From assembly GCA_001643675.2 (NCBI GenBank), contig LSRY02000033.1, forward strand, positions 186,001 through 250,000: a stretch of 64,000 bases of DNA, in the 5' to 3' direction. This stretch comes from Monocercomonoides exilis (taxonomy: Eukaryota > Preaxostyla > Oxymonadida > Polymastigidae). A program made the translations under genes and the position numbers. A model generated the notes under the pieces. The model ran no database searches. It saw only the letters and a list, made by a program, of their open reading frames with translations, and was not told where the DNA came from. Positions 25,996 to 39,000 of this stretch are shown in pieces. How positions within the stretch are numbered: position 1 is the first letter of the stretch; every line of letters starts with the position of its first letter.

Positions 25996-28900
25996 ATGAG
26001 TGCAAGTACTGGATCAAAGCACGTTGGAATGAACTCTATGTTTTATATGACTCCTATTTCCAGTGATGCAAAACCATTTCACTTTACTTCAGAAAAATCA
26101 CTCGAACAGAGTTTAAATCATATTTCTATGATCCTTGATTCAATATCAATCACAGATGGGAATTGGAAAGAAAGACTCGATGCAATAAAGGAGTTACATG
26201 GCTTAGCGCTTGGAGGATGCTGTCAACACTCTTTGTTTATCAAATGGATGAGCGGGGCTCTTCATCGACACATTTCCAAGCAATTTACTGACACTCGATC
26301 CTCTCTCATCAAGGAACTTGGGCAAACAATGGTTGACATAGCTGCATGCGCACAAGAAAAATTTGATAACGTTCTGGAATTTTTCATGGACGATATGATG
26401 AAGCTTCTCGGCTCGACAAATCTGGTGATGAAGGATTGTGGAAATAGGTGCATGATGTCTTTTCTGAGAAACTGTTCATGCAATAAATCTCTTCCGCATA
26501 TTGCAAACGCATGCTCGACGAAAGGAATATCAGCAAATGTTAGACAAAGATGCGCTGAATATATCCTCTTTATTTTAATTTCGCAGCAAATTCATTTGTT
26601 CGAAAATGAGGACTACAATCAAACCATTTATCTGGCACATACGATTCTGTCAGAAAAGCACATTCTTCTTCTTGATCAGTCAATACGCGCTACACTTGTT
26701 GATGCTGATCCAGAAGTTCGAACAACTGGACGTCTGGCGTTTTGGGTATTGCACACATTATGGCCCGAAAGGTCTGAAGACATTATGCAATCGTCGATTC
26801 CTTCAAATATCCTTCGGTTGCTTAACACAGAAAAAGAAGAGATTAATAAGCAAATAGAAATAATCAAAAGAAAAATAATGGACGGTGAAGACTCAACTTC
26901 AACAGGAGCTTCTCATTCTCGTACTGCGGCAACTCCTTCTTCTTTGACTTCCTTATCACCAACTTCATCGCCTTTTGCAGCTTCGCCGTCTGACACCCCA
27001 GTTTTCCAGCCAGCACGCCGATCTTCGCTTCCAGGAGGAGTCGCATCATCTGCTGTCGCACGACCTCGTTCATCTTCTCTTCATTCTAATTCATCTTCTT
27101 CCTCTTCCTCTGCAGTCCGCCCTCCTTTCTCTCCTGCGCCTTCGTCTTCGCCTTCACCGGCTCCCTCTTCCTCGTGCCCATCTGCACCTCTTCCACCCGC
27201 TTCTCCTTCGTCAGCAGCAACAACAACGTCTGTGTTTGACACACTGCCTCTCTGGAAAAGACAGCAAATCTTGAAGCGAAAAGGAATATCCGACACCAGC
27301 ACTTCATCATCAACAGCATCATCATCATCATCATCATCTTCTTCTTCTCGAGCATCTGCACAGCCAAAACGTTCGCTAGCCGAATGCTCAGCAAATGCGC
27401 ATCAAAATACTGGCGCTTCCACAAAGTCCTCAACTTCTGCACTTCCGTCTCGCTCCTCCCACCAGTCGCATCCATCTCACCCGTCTCCTTCATCTTCTCC
27501 TCCGCCTCCGCCTTCCACGTCCCCCTTCTCCACCTCAGCACCCGCAGCCATCATTTCTGCTGCAGCCACCGCTGCGTCGCTCCGCCCGCGCACGCCTTCC
27601 TCTCCGCTTTCTCCGTCTTCTGTGTCTTCTCCCTTTTCCACCCCTTCTCTCGCATCTCCTCCGTCCAGCCGGCGCATCCCCACAACCCCAAACTCCCTCA
27701 CCCCGGCTGGCTCTCCCACACTGAGCACCCGCCGCCGCTCTTCGCAGCTGCCTTCTTCTGCCTCGTCTCCGTCCACCGACAGAAGCATCGCATCGCCTGC
27801 CACATCTTCCCCACCCTCTGTCCGATGCACTCCATCTCCGATTCTCGTAGGCAGTGCTTCTTCTGCCGTGCAGATCCCTTCATCGCCAGTCAAAGGGAGG
27901 CCCATCAATCTGTTCAGCGGGCATTCACGAAGACGACTGTCTGGGCCGTTTGCTCAGCCACTCACGCCAACTGCTGCTTCTCCTTCTGAGCAGTCGCTTG
28001 CTTCGTCTTCTTCTTCTTCTTCTTCTTCTTCATATTTGACTTCATCTGCTCTGATTGCGCCGCAAACAGCGCCTCTGCCGTCGATGAGGAGGAACAGAGT
28101 GGGAGAAAGCAGAAGGCGGATCAAAACAGAAGAGGAAAGGCAGCGCGAGAAGGAAGAGATGGAAAGAGAGGAAAGAGAGTGGAGAGAGGCGATGAAAGCA
28201 GAGCTGGAAGGAGCAAAAAGAAAAGAAGGAGAAGAAAAAACAGAAGAAGAAGCAGAAGGAGAAGGAGAAAAAGAAGGAGAAGATGTTGATGATGTTGATG
28301 AAAAGGAACGAGAGAAAGGAGAAGAGAAAGAAGAGGAACAAGGAAGAGAAGAAGATGAAGAAAAAACTTTCGCTTCAAAGAAAAATGGGAAAGAAAGTTA
28401 CACTGCAGGAATAAAGAGAAAACCAGGCAACGTAAAAGAAGAAGAGGAGGAGGAAGAAGAAGAAGAAAATGATGAAAATGACGAAAATGATGAAGAAACA
28501 AAAACAAAAGGAGAAACCAAGGTTTTTGGCAAACGCAATGGAATACGCTTTTTGAGGGGCAAAGGGAAGGCAAATGCAAAAGTTCATAGAATTGTTAGAG
28601 AATATGAAGAAACTGAAGCTGAAGAGGAAGAGGAAGAGGAAGAAGAAGAGGAAGAAGAGGAAGAAAATGAAGAAGATGAACAAAAAAGAGATAGAGAAGA
28701 TTCTGACTTCAGAAAAACAAGCACAAAAAGAGCGAATGTTGACAAAAGACTTCAAACGCCTCCAGCAGCAGCAAGCTTTTCTTTGCTCGGCCCATCTTTC
28801 AAGTTTGCCGATGGATCATCAAAAAAGCCATATTCATCATTTTCATCATCGGCTGCTTCTCCTTCTTTGACCTCTTCTTCTTCATCGTCATCTTCCGCTT

Positions 28901-29895
28901 CATCATCATCATCATCTTCTTCTTTTTCAGAATTTCCTTCTTCACATGTGCGACATTCGTCAAAGACCATTCATCCTGTTTTTGTCACTTCTGATTCAAC
29001 TTCATTTTCCACTCACAAGCCACAAACAGCTACATTATCTCTTGTTGAAGACGAAAATGCAAAGGAAAGCAAAACAAAAACAGAATATTGCTTTGAGAGA
29101 AAAACCGAACACGATGTGGATGAAGAGAAAGAGGTTGAGATTAAAAAGATGGATGCGTTCTTTGATAGAGATGAGAGAAGAAGTAGCATAACATCAAGAA
29201 AAGACAGTGGCTTAATGACATCATCTGCATCAGCAACAATATTATCAACGTCAATAGCTCATTCTCATTCTCATTCTCCTTCATTCTCTTCTTCTTCCTC
29301 TTCCTCTTCTGTTTCAACTCTTTCATCATCATCTTCTTCTCCTTCTCTTTCAATCTCCTCCTCTTCTCGTTCGTCTTCCTCATCATCATCCTCATCCTAT
29401 TTCACTTCAACCAAAATATCTTCTCTTCTTTCTCTTGTCTCGTCCACGCCTTCTTCCTCGCTTTCTGCCTCGACTCTTCTTTCCATCATCGCCACTGCCA
29501 TCACAAACCCACTCCAAAGGATAGCTGCCATGTTTGTCGAAGATGAGAATAACAAACCAGATTTGTTCGTTCCAAATTCGTCGCCTTCTTCTTCGGCTAC
29601 CTCTTCTTCCTCTTTAACTTCTTCTTCTTCTTCACCTTCAACTTCTTCATCCTCCTCCCCTTCCTCTTCCTATTCGTCTCCATCTTCGTTGTTTATATCG
29701 TCATCGTCTTTGATCAGCGATGAAGAAGTCAGCAAAGTTCTGAGCGAAATCGAAAGAGCGTTGAATGTTCTGGTTGACAATCACTTAGAACTCCTAATTT
29801 TGCCTGAAGACAAAGCAAAAAAACTGGTGAAGCGAAAAGAGAGCAGATTTGAAGAGCAAACAATTGATGAACCCACGGATTCAGCGAAGGAGTTG

Positions 29896-29927
<32 letters not shown>

Positions 29928-31035
29928 AAATGCTGATAAATCCTCTTCCTCGTCTGAAGCATCTCTTCCTTTCTCTTCTTTCTTCTCTGTGTGTTTGTAT
30001 CCTCTCCTCACATCTCTGCTCAACGCACGCCATCACTGCAAGGGCTACCCCGTAGCATGCTCAGCTGAAAGGATGATATTTGCCTTCTGCTCTGCAGTTT
30101 ATCGGTGGACGCTGAATGAAGAAGAGAAAAAGCACAAGGAAGACAGAGAGAAGTCAGAGATGAAGGATCGAATGGACTCTGGCCGAGCAGCTTATTCATC
30201 CAATTCTCAGCAAAAAGAAGAACAACTGCAGGTGCAGTCTTGGTTTTCTGTTTATTCTCTCTCGCCTGTGGAGTTCATCTCCTCGCAGCCGCCTTCACTT
30301 CTTCTGCTTTCCACGCTGATGGAGTTTATCCGTCTGATGCTCGATCTTCACGTGGGGCAGTCAGAAAGAGCAAAGAAAATCAAAATTCCTGTTCCTCCGC
30401 AGACTTCTCTAAACACATTTCAGTCTTCTTCTTCTTCCTCCTCCTCCTCTTTCATTTCATCTCCTTCGTTTTCTTCTTTTGCTCCTTCGCCCACACTCAA
30501 AGATCTGTCGTATCAGCTCCTCATCCAGCCAGAATATGAGCAGCAGAATGATCCGTTTTTGCTCGGCTGGCTTCATCTTTTCCCTCATTTCATATCTATT
30601 GCCTCATACGCCTTCCCATTTCATTCACTTCAGTCAAATTCATTCTATGACGCACAGGAAGCTTCTTCCCCGCATTTATCTGCCAAGTTTCCTTCTTTGT
30701 CTTCTCTCACATCATCACCGGAATCTTCTCCTTCTCCTTCTCATTCTCCTTCTCCTCCTCTTGCTTCCATTTCTCCAGCGTGCTTCCTCCTTTCCCGTAT
30801 TAAGCGGAACATCATGTGCCTGCAGAACCACGAGTCGATGGCGGTGCGGCAAGGGGCGTGCTTCTGCATGGCGTTTGTGTGCGAGTGTGTTGCGAAAGCG
30901 GAGTGGGAGTGGATGGCCAGCGGATGGGAGCGGACAAAATGCATGGTGATGATGAGCTGTGTGGAAAGGTACCAGAAAACGAACAGCGATGCACAGCGCA
31001 AAAGGAACGGCTTTAGAGACATTTGGAAGCCATGA
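25996..31035 (+). CDS. CLASP-type microtubule-associated protein
   Basis: A single exon of 1,679 residues ending in TGA. Residues about 40-300 match a CLASP_N/TOG array: WKERLDAIKELHGLALGG, the HEAT pair after DTRSSLIKELGQTMVDIA, the ANVRQRCAEYILFILIS helix and the diagnostic DADPEVRTTGRLAFWVL. Residues about 300-690 are Ser/Pro/Thr-rich and basic, the usual microtubule-binding linker. About 700-910 is a Lys/Glu coiled and acidic stretch and about 930-1290 poly-Ser. The C-terminus, about 1335-1670, is helical again; its end (NHESMAVRQGACFCMAFVCE then VERYQK) resembles the last CLASP HEAT repeats. CLASPs bind microtubule plus ends and promote rescue; oxymonads carry a large microtubular cytoskeleton, so a role there is likely but inferred. 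No intron is needed. Family confidence is high, orthology detail lower because only one clear TOG domain is visible. Confidence 0.85.
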
Positions 31036-31265
31036 AGTGTTGCGTGAAGAGGGCGAGAAATATTTATTACGTATTTTTGAAAAGAAAATACACATGTTGA
31101 TTGCGTTTATTCAAAAAACTTCTGTTTTTCTCTTTTAAATGTTTGTTTCAATAAAATGTCTTTGAATATTATTTTTGTGCATATTGAAACAACGCACGCC
31201 TTTACAAGTCGAAAAGCCGATATCTTTAAAAATTTGCACCTGAAGAAAACTTTCAAAATCAAATT

Positions 31266-31267
<2 letters not shown>

Positions 31268-31298
<31 letters not shown>
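31268..31298. repeat. 31-base poly-T tract
   Basis: An uninterrupted T run 230 bases after the CLASP stop codon. No flanking duplication or element end is visible, so it reads as a simple homopolymer rather than a retroposon tail. Confidence 0.9.
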
Positions 31299-31299
<1 letters not shown>

Positions 31300-32180
31300 A
31301 AGTATTTTGATTTTCTTGTAACTGGAAGCTCAATTATTTAATTACACTGATAATTCAATTGTCTTGAATGCAAAAGGGGAAAGCTCATTTGATTTGGAAA
31401 CGACAAATTTCTTGCATGAGACGTCTTTATCTAACCACATTTAACAGCATTTCTTTTTTTTCACATTGGGATCTTTGGCATTTATATGTTAAAGTTTGTG
31501 AAACGTTTTTCTTCTGGATATTCTTGATTATTTGAAAACGAATGATCAAACCAAGTAAAATAAAACTTTTTTACGGGGATTATTGCATATGTGACGAAAT
31601 CTTTTGCTTTATGAATTTTGTTCCACACAGCACTTTCAAAGATTTTTCTCGACTTTTCAATATTTCAATGCTTAATTTTCACTGGAATGTCAGAATTGAA
31701 ATCACACGATAGCAAAAAAAGTTTGGAACAAATCACTGATTTTTTCATAATTGCAAGAATAGTGTCCCATATTTCTTCGAAAAAATATACAACTTTATCA
31801 ACACCGCTCAAATGAAGAATTGTTGGAATTTTATCTTTCTTCAAAAACAGCAAAGCGCTTTTGAATGCTGAGTAACTCCTGAAAAGAGATATTTATTTAG
31901 ATAAAACCATTTGAAAAATATATGTTGATTCTTGAAGGACAAATGCTGATGAAATCAATATCCATAGAAAAACTTTTTTATGGATTGAAAATTTATGAAC
32001 AGTCATGGAAAGAAAAAACGGAAATAGTTGAATTGATCATTTAATGCATTGAAATATCTTTTTCCAGTCATTTTCTTGGAAATTTCGACACATTGGAGAT
32101 ATTTTCTTCTTTTTCCAACACAAACACCAACAAAAAGTTGTATCTGAGAAATGTTCAACAGATTCACTCAATTTGAACTA

Positions 32181-33126
32181 GGTGAGTATTTTTATTGGCA
32201 CCAAAAATCATTTTCATTATCTTCATTTCATTAAAGCTCATTAATCTGTTTCATAACATAAGTACAATAAACAAATAAAAATTAAGCTGTACGTCAAATA
32301 TTTTTAAAAAAAACTTTCTCAGAAAAACAATCTAATAATTTTAAATTTTTATATTACGATCAATGTTTTGCTCGTATTTTCTTGACTGATTGCAGTTGCG
32401 AGTTTTAATCACGGAATTCACAAAAACAACTGTATTTTCCGTATTTGTTACTTATTCGTTATATTTTGAACCATATATTTAAGCGTATTTTTGCATTTCA
32501 CCATTATTGTTAAAACATGCAAAATCAAGTGAATGTGTTTGCTTTATTGATTTGTATGAAGTTGAAAATATATAAAAGGTGTATTTAGAACATTATTCTT
32601 GATATTTGATAATTGCCAATTTGTCAATACTTAGATAAATGCAATTCTTTAAAAAACATGATCCTTTGATTTCTTTTTTATTTTGAATAAAAATTCGTTT
32701 TCAAAACATGTATCATATACAAAAAAGATTATTTTATCGATATCTTTTGACCATTTTTTACAAAACAAACACATTCACTTGATTTTGCATGTTTTAACAA
32801 TAATGGTGAAATGCAAAAATACGCTTAAATATATGGTTCAAAATATAACGAATAAGTAACAAATACGGAAAATACAGTTGTTTTTGTGAATTCCGTGATT
32901 AAAACTCGCAACTGCAATCAGTCAAGAAAATACGAGCAAAACATTGATCGTAATATAAAAATTTAAAATTATTAGATTGTTTTTCTGAGAAAGTTTTTTT
33001 TAAAAATATTTGACGTACAGCTTAATTTTTATTTGTTTATTGTACTTATGTTATGAAACAGATTAATGAGCTTTAATGAAATGAAGATAATGAAAATGAT
33101 TTTTGGTGCCAATAAAAATACTCACC
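32181..33126. mobile_element. 946-bp foldback element with 361-bp inverted arms
   Basis: Arms 32181-32541 and 32766-33126 are inverted copies that, by eye, match base for base with no length difference. They enclose a 224-bp AT-rich spacer. The ends read GGTGAGTATTTTTATTGG, and a TA dinucleotide flanks both (32179-32180, 33127-33128), consistent with a TA target duplication. No open frame of note lies inside. The arms contain GATCAATGTTTTGCTCGTAT, a word shared with the elements at 51799 and, more loosely, 50002. Near-identity of the arms implies recent activity or ongoing arm-to-arm correction. Confidence 0.9.
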
Positions 33127-34020
33127 TATTGGATGCCTGATTCTTATTATCTTGCTGTTTTTCAGATTTGATCATAAGAAAGAAGAATTATTGTACATTA
33201 ATAATCATTCCACAAAGAAAAGCCATTTGACAATATGTTTAAAGAAGATAATAGAGAAAAGAATAAGAAAATTTGTTTTTGTGAAATGAAATTCAAAATT
33301 TGAGAGAAAAACAATATTCATCTTCAACACTTCTTATTCAACAAATCATCACAATTCAATACAAAATCTAATCTCAATAAATTTCCTGAGTGCTTCTTCA
33401 AATTTGATATTCACCTTTGACCTACGATATTTTCTTCTTTCACTTTGGTTAAACTTAACACATAAAGGCATCTCAACTGGAATTTTATTTAATTCGAAAC
33501 AATTTGTGGATACATCATTTCTGATAAGATAATTCTCAATTCAATATCCTTCTTCTCAAGCGAAATCTTTGCTCAATCTTTTTCAAATGAAGTTGAATGG
33601 ATCTTTGAAGTTTTTCCTTTGATTCCATGCTGTTGATCAGTTTTTTGGATGTCATCGCAACAGCCTTTTATTCCATCACCTGAAGATTAATTTTCCTCTC
33701 ATATAAAATCTGATTCGCATTAAAAAAAATATAGGAAAATTTGAAAGATCGTTTATTATTCCCTATTTCTTCTTCAGATTTTTCCTTTTTCTTTTCTTCG
33801 ACGAATTCTTAATCGACTTCTACCATGAAAACTATCGAACTGTCACCTTTTGAAAGTAAAAACATTATTTTCTCCACTTTCATCGAATAAAAATTTGAAA
33901 TTATTAATGTTCATAGGAGTTTTTGCTCATGGACGGAATGACACAGATATGAGATGAAAAGGAAAAAAATATTTTTTGAAAGAAGGCGTTGAGAAAGAGA
34001 AGTGAGAAAAGAGAAAGAGA

Positions 34021-36057
34021 AAAGAAAAGAAAATGAAAGAATGCACATTTAGGTGGATTGGAAGGATTCAAATACAAAGAAAAGAAAACGTCATTGAATT
34101 GAAACAAAAAAACTCAGGCGAAGAGAATTTTTGACAAACAACAAGTGATGAAAAGAGCTTTGCATTCTTCAAAGGCAATTACAATGTTTTTACAGATGCA
34201 GATTGAACAAAAAGAAAACGAAAATCGCAAGAGTTTCTGGGATGGAGGCAAAGAGCAAGATCAAGTTAACAATGAAGAATGCGAAATGAGACAAGCAAAT
34301 CCGACTCGTCCATGACTACCAATTGTCCACCGATGATGCTCCTTTCCTCGTCATCAAAAGCCATCACATCCATCTGCAAAAGAATAATTGATATCCCAAA
34401 GCAATTTATCTGTGGAAACTTCATCAGCTTCTTGAGACCAGTGACTTCAACAAAAAATGCAAAAAAAAAAAAAAAAAAAAAAAAAATCACTTTCTTTACA
34501 GACTCTGGGGCTTCATTCGCATTAAATAAAATTACTGAAATTTCAATTTTGCAGTTTCTGCTTTGGAAGTCACAACATTGCGGTTGTCGTGTGGGAAACA
34601 GTTCAGCTTATGAGTGTCGAAGAATTGTCACTTTCAATAGACCTTCCAGATGCATCAGCACGATCCGATAACTGCTCAATATCAACAGCATCAGACATTG
34701 TGAGCACAACAGCATCTGCCGGAAAACGCTCAATAAATACTCTTTTTGTATCTGTGAGTGTTGGCCTCGCTGATGGGCAAGTCGCAAAACTCGAAATCAC
34801 GCAACCCTTCAAGCTGCTCTCACCAATGATTTCAACACTTGGTCTCTCTCCATTGACTATCTTCTGCCCAGCAACTTCGGCTTCGTATTCTCCAAAAGGG
34901 ATCTGGAGTGTCAGACACTCCCACAGCATCATCCCAATTGAGAATGCCACTGACTCCTTTGTTGCATCCATCTTCTTGTTGATCAGCAGCTCCGGCGCCT
35001 TCCATTTCAAGCACTCCTTCCTGTTGTCTTCATCATCCTCAAAAGCTGATGAGGGAAGAGAGTCATCATCATCATCACTTGCAGAAGTCACAACAGTTGA
35101 TGATGAGATGGATGATGATGAATCATCAGACAATAAGTCAGAGTGCATCACAATACAAATCACCATATGTTCTGAGAACAACACAATATGTGGACTCAGA
35201 TTGGCAAGGGAGGACAGCTCGTCTTCTTCATTCTCAAATGAATGCAGCGCAAGATTGGCCACCCAGAACAGAATCTGAGCAGCTGTCTGCTCTCTCTCCT
35301 GCAAAGTGCCGATCACCATCTCTTTCTTTGCATTCCTTCCATGCAACAACATGAACAATGAATCCCTCAAATCTACAATCAGTTTCTCATGAGGGGATGA
35401 ACAGGCCATTGCATCCACCAAGTTCGACATCGATGAGGTGGTTGGGCACAGACACTCTGATCGAACAAATGTAGAATCTGAATCAGTTGTTGAGGTGGAT
35501 GAAATGGAAGGTGATGGAGTTCTCTCTCTTATTTCTTCTTCTTTTTCATCAGCCTTCTCCAATGCCCAATCTGGAATCTTGTCTGAATCTCTCCCAAGAA
35601 TGTATTCAGTGGAACCACTCTCACTCAACAAATGCTCTGAAGATTCTGAATGCCCCAACGTCTTGTCATACACCCTCTTCTTAATCCTCTCATCATTTTT
35701 CTTCTCTGCCTCTCTTTCTGCTCTCCTCCATTGCTCCTCTGGAGACATCTCCATCGTTACCATCTCAAATGCCTTCGGATCTTTTCTGATGTTATCGTTC
35801 ACAATCTCTCTCAGATCTTCCGCTTCATTCTTTGCCTTCTTCCATCGAACCGCCAGAACAACTGCAACAACAAGAATAATCAAAAACAACACAGCTAATA
35901 TTATCACAATTATTGGCCATATCGATTTTCCTTCTTTTCCTCCCTCAACAAGATTTCCTTCTCCTTTTGGATCAGTCTCACTTCTGTTCTTCAGAATAAA
36001 TGAATCAGTGGCCGATGGAGAATCAGCATTTCCAAATAAAATGCACACGCTCACTTC
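34021..36057. repeat. Duplicated 3' cassette, copy 1
   Basis: About 2.04 kb directly repeated at 53690-55730. It spans the last 1.45 kb of coding sequence of the giant gene on the minus strand (juxtamembrane end, transmembrane helix and whole cytoplasmic domain) plus 582 bp of 3' flank. The coding parts have equal length and differ at about eight residues. The flank differs by a few 1-nt indels and poly-A length (26 against 30 A). Similarity ends sharply at the codons for VCILFGNADSP and, at the other end, in an AAAAG-rich tract. Confidence 0.95.
34266..34373 (-). other. Exon-like 35-codon frame in the 3' flank, copy 1
   Basis: On the minus strand a good 3' splice signal (TATTCTTTTGCAG) precedes an ATG and the frame MDVMAFDDEERSIIGGQLVV, continuing to a stop at 34266. 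It has a balanced protein-like composition and is the same in the second cassette. It could be an alternative last exon of the giant gene, a fragment of another gene caught in the cassette, or chance. Confidence 0.3.
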
Positions 36058-39000
36058 CACACCTTCTCCTGCTTCGATGATCGTTTCTTTTGACAATCTC
36101 CCTTCAACTTCTGTCTCCGACACATATCCACTTTCACCAAATCCATGCTTCTCAATCTGCTTTTCATCCACAATCTGCTTCACAACCATGAACGATAAAT
36201 TGCATGGGAGCAACAGCTTTCCTTTGAACTTCACAGATAGTTCTGTTCCCATCTCTTCCATTTCAATGCTTTTCAACTCTGGAATGAAGAAGGATGATAA
36301 TCTCTCTGATGCAATCCCACTCACATCGCATCCATCATTCAAGATCCACATTGATGAGTTTGGAAAAAGTCCATCTCCTCCCTTTATGCTCAGCAGGGCA
36401 ACAGATGCGTTATCTGTGCATGCAAGGTTTCTTCTAAATGAAGGATATATTTCAATACGTGGATTGTTATTTGAAAATTCAACCTTCTCAACCTTCAATT
36501 CTCCTCCCTTAATAAGCATTGCCCCATGCGATGAATTTGACAATATAGTATCTTTGATGTGAGCTGATGTTTTGCAAAATTCTATCATGGAACTATTCCA
36601 TCCACAGATCTCATTAAATTTTTCATTTGTTTCATTTATTCCATGTTCATAAATCTTTCCATCAAATGTGCATAGTTCTACTACAACTTCTCTACACATT
36701 CCGAACGAAGCAACGCTTCCTTGAATGTGCTCGCCAACACACTCCTTCGAGCTGCAATTTACGAGATTTATTTCACCAGTCGAAAACTCCGCCTCAATAA
36801 CAATTGCTCTTTCAGAAAGTTGAGTAATATTTTCAAATGTTGATGCCGAAATTTGGAAGGAAGAGGATGCTTCCTCTCTTTCATGTTTTTCGTAAGAAAA
36901 AGATTCATTAAATTGAATTGCGCTTCCGTTCCTCAATATAATGTTATTCATCTTCAATTTTTCTGCTATCACATGAGAGATTTTTGGACTAATTCGAATT
37001 ATTGGTGATGATGAAAAACAGAAATCTCCAACCACAAACTCAGATATTACTAGCCATCCATTTCTAACACATAGAAGAGTCAGACATAAAGGCAGAGGCT
37101 CATTGTCAGTTTCTTTCTGTGCAAAAAGTGAGCACTTTTTTAAAGTTAGTAACTCGCTTTCAACAGAAATCAGATATTGATGCGTTGAAGAGAAAGTTTT
37201 ATTGAACGGAAAATTCGATCCAGACATGCTGACATTTCCATATACTTGAATCAGGCTTTCATACAGCATTTCAATTCCATTCAGTATGAAAATTGTGCAT
37301 CCGTTTCCGCTTCTGCTCGTTAATGCTACATCCACAAGTTGCATCTCTTTTGCAATCAATCCTTCTGTGTCAATAAGTAATCTACTTTCCAAATCACTTG
37401 TGAGATGAGTTAGTGCGTAATCCAGCGAGAGGCATGGCAGGTCTCTTGTTCCGCATTGTCTCTCATTCCTTCCCAGTTTACCACTTGCAGACGATACAAT
37501 TATCGTATCTGCTTGATGAACAGTGATGTAATCCATTAAATCAACTGGAGAATTTGCATTTCTATCCACACCCCATATTGCGTTAATTCTATTGAAAGCT
37601 CCATCCCGAAGATCCATTCTGAATTGAGTTTCATTTATTTGATCGAAAATAGAAACGCATTCAATGAATATATCATTTCCTATTTTTGCATTATTTCCCT
37701 TGAAGGTTGAATTCTGCAATACAAAATTCATTGTTCCATTTTCGTCTGTTGCAAGATAAAGTCCTCCTCCTCGACCTTCGTCGTTATTGCATCCGCATTG
37801 AATCACCTTACAATGTCTCATTGAAAAGTCTCCTCCATGATCCAAATTTATGAATCCGACTCCTCCTTTCACAGATGCAGATGCCTTACACATCTCCAAT
37901 GTCGTATTGTTTATTTCCACTCCAACTTGCGAAGCAGAATTGCTTTTTATAACACAAGGAATAGAATTTCGTCCAGACAACGAGTTCACTGACGAGTTTG
38001 TAATTCGCAAAAGGGTTTTTGCTTCTTCATTAGCTTTATTTCCTTCGTAAAATGAAATGACGCATTCTTCTGAAATTTCTGTCCAGACTATTCCAAACTC
38101 ATTCACATCACATATACATCCTCTTTCAAGGCGAATTATTGATTTTCCCAGACAACCTTGTGAGAGAAGCAGTTTTAAAGCTTGAAGTTCGCCTTTTTCG
38201 ATCAAAACAAACGAGAAATAGCGGTTGTTTTCGACAGTTCCTCTTGTTTCAAAGCAGCAATCTTCCAGTTTGACGATGCCGTTTTCGTTTAATATAATGC
38301 TTCCAACTTCATTCATAAATGCTTCCTCAGCAACCAACGCGATCATTCTTATTGTGAAATTTCTTTGATTTTTGATCACAACATTTTCCCCATCTTGCTT
38401 TCTTTCAACTTTAACAATTGATTTCTTTTGATATTCTTCTGAGACAGAAGTTGCTGATTCAATTACATATCCAGACAGGTCAAAACTTTCTCTCACAAAT
38501 GCAGATAAAATCACAAATATTATTTTATCTCCTGAGCTCAATACGTCAGAGGATTGCCTCAGCCCTTTCCAAAGTGTCTTACACGGATCTTCATTTGATC
38601 CACATCTCGCAACATCGTAACCAGTTGATGATATGAACACAGTCTCATTTTTGTATTCCACCAAGAATCTGAACAGGTCCGTATCGCAAATGTTTTTATC
38701 ACTTCCAACAAATAAATTTCTATCATCCTTCATTTCATCGAAATCAAATGCAAAAGTGGACAATGTGATCGATGAATTCAAGTTGAACGACGCAATGAAC
38801 ATGTTCTTCCCGAGTGTTGCATTGTTCGAAGAAAAATAAGTGGACTTCAACAAAAATGGATTCTTATTAACTGCCAAGGAGCAATTCAAATTCATAAATC
38901 CACCTTTCCCATTTGGGGTAGTGCATGCACAAGTTGATGCTTGGACTTTATCAAGAAGCAATTCTTCACCGTCTTCCAGAATAGATTGAACCACTCCACC

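Larger units (their letters stand above)
31036..34020. other. Intergenic region carrying a foldback element
   Basis: About 3 kb between the CLASP stop and the duplicated 3' cassette of the first giant gene. It contains a 31-T tract, the 946-bp foldback element (annotated separately), and a 39-codon minus-strand frame near 33530-33650 (starting MTSKKLINSM) that may be a gene fragment. Nothing else is recognised. Confidence 0.6.

Noticed and set aside
35438-36562. 374-codon plus-strand frame (and its 336-codon twin at 55111-56121)
   Set aside because: Antisense to the well-supported transmembrane and cytoplasmic coding region. Its Ser/Phe-rich composition is the mirror of that gene.
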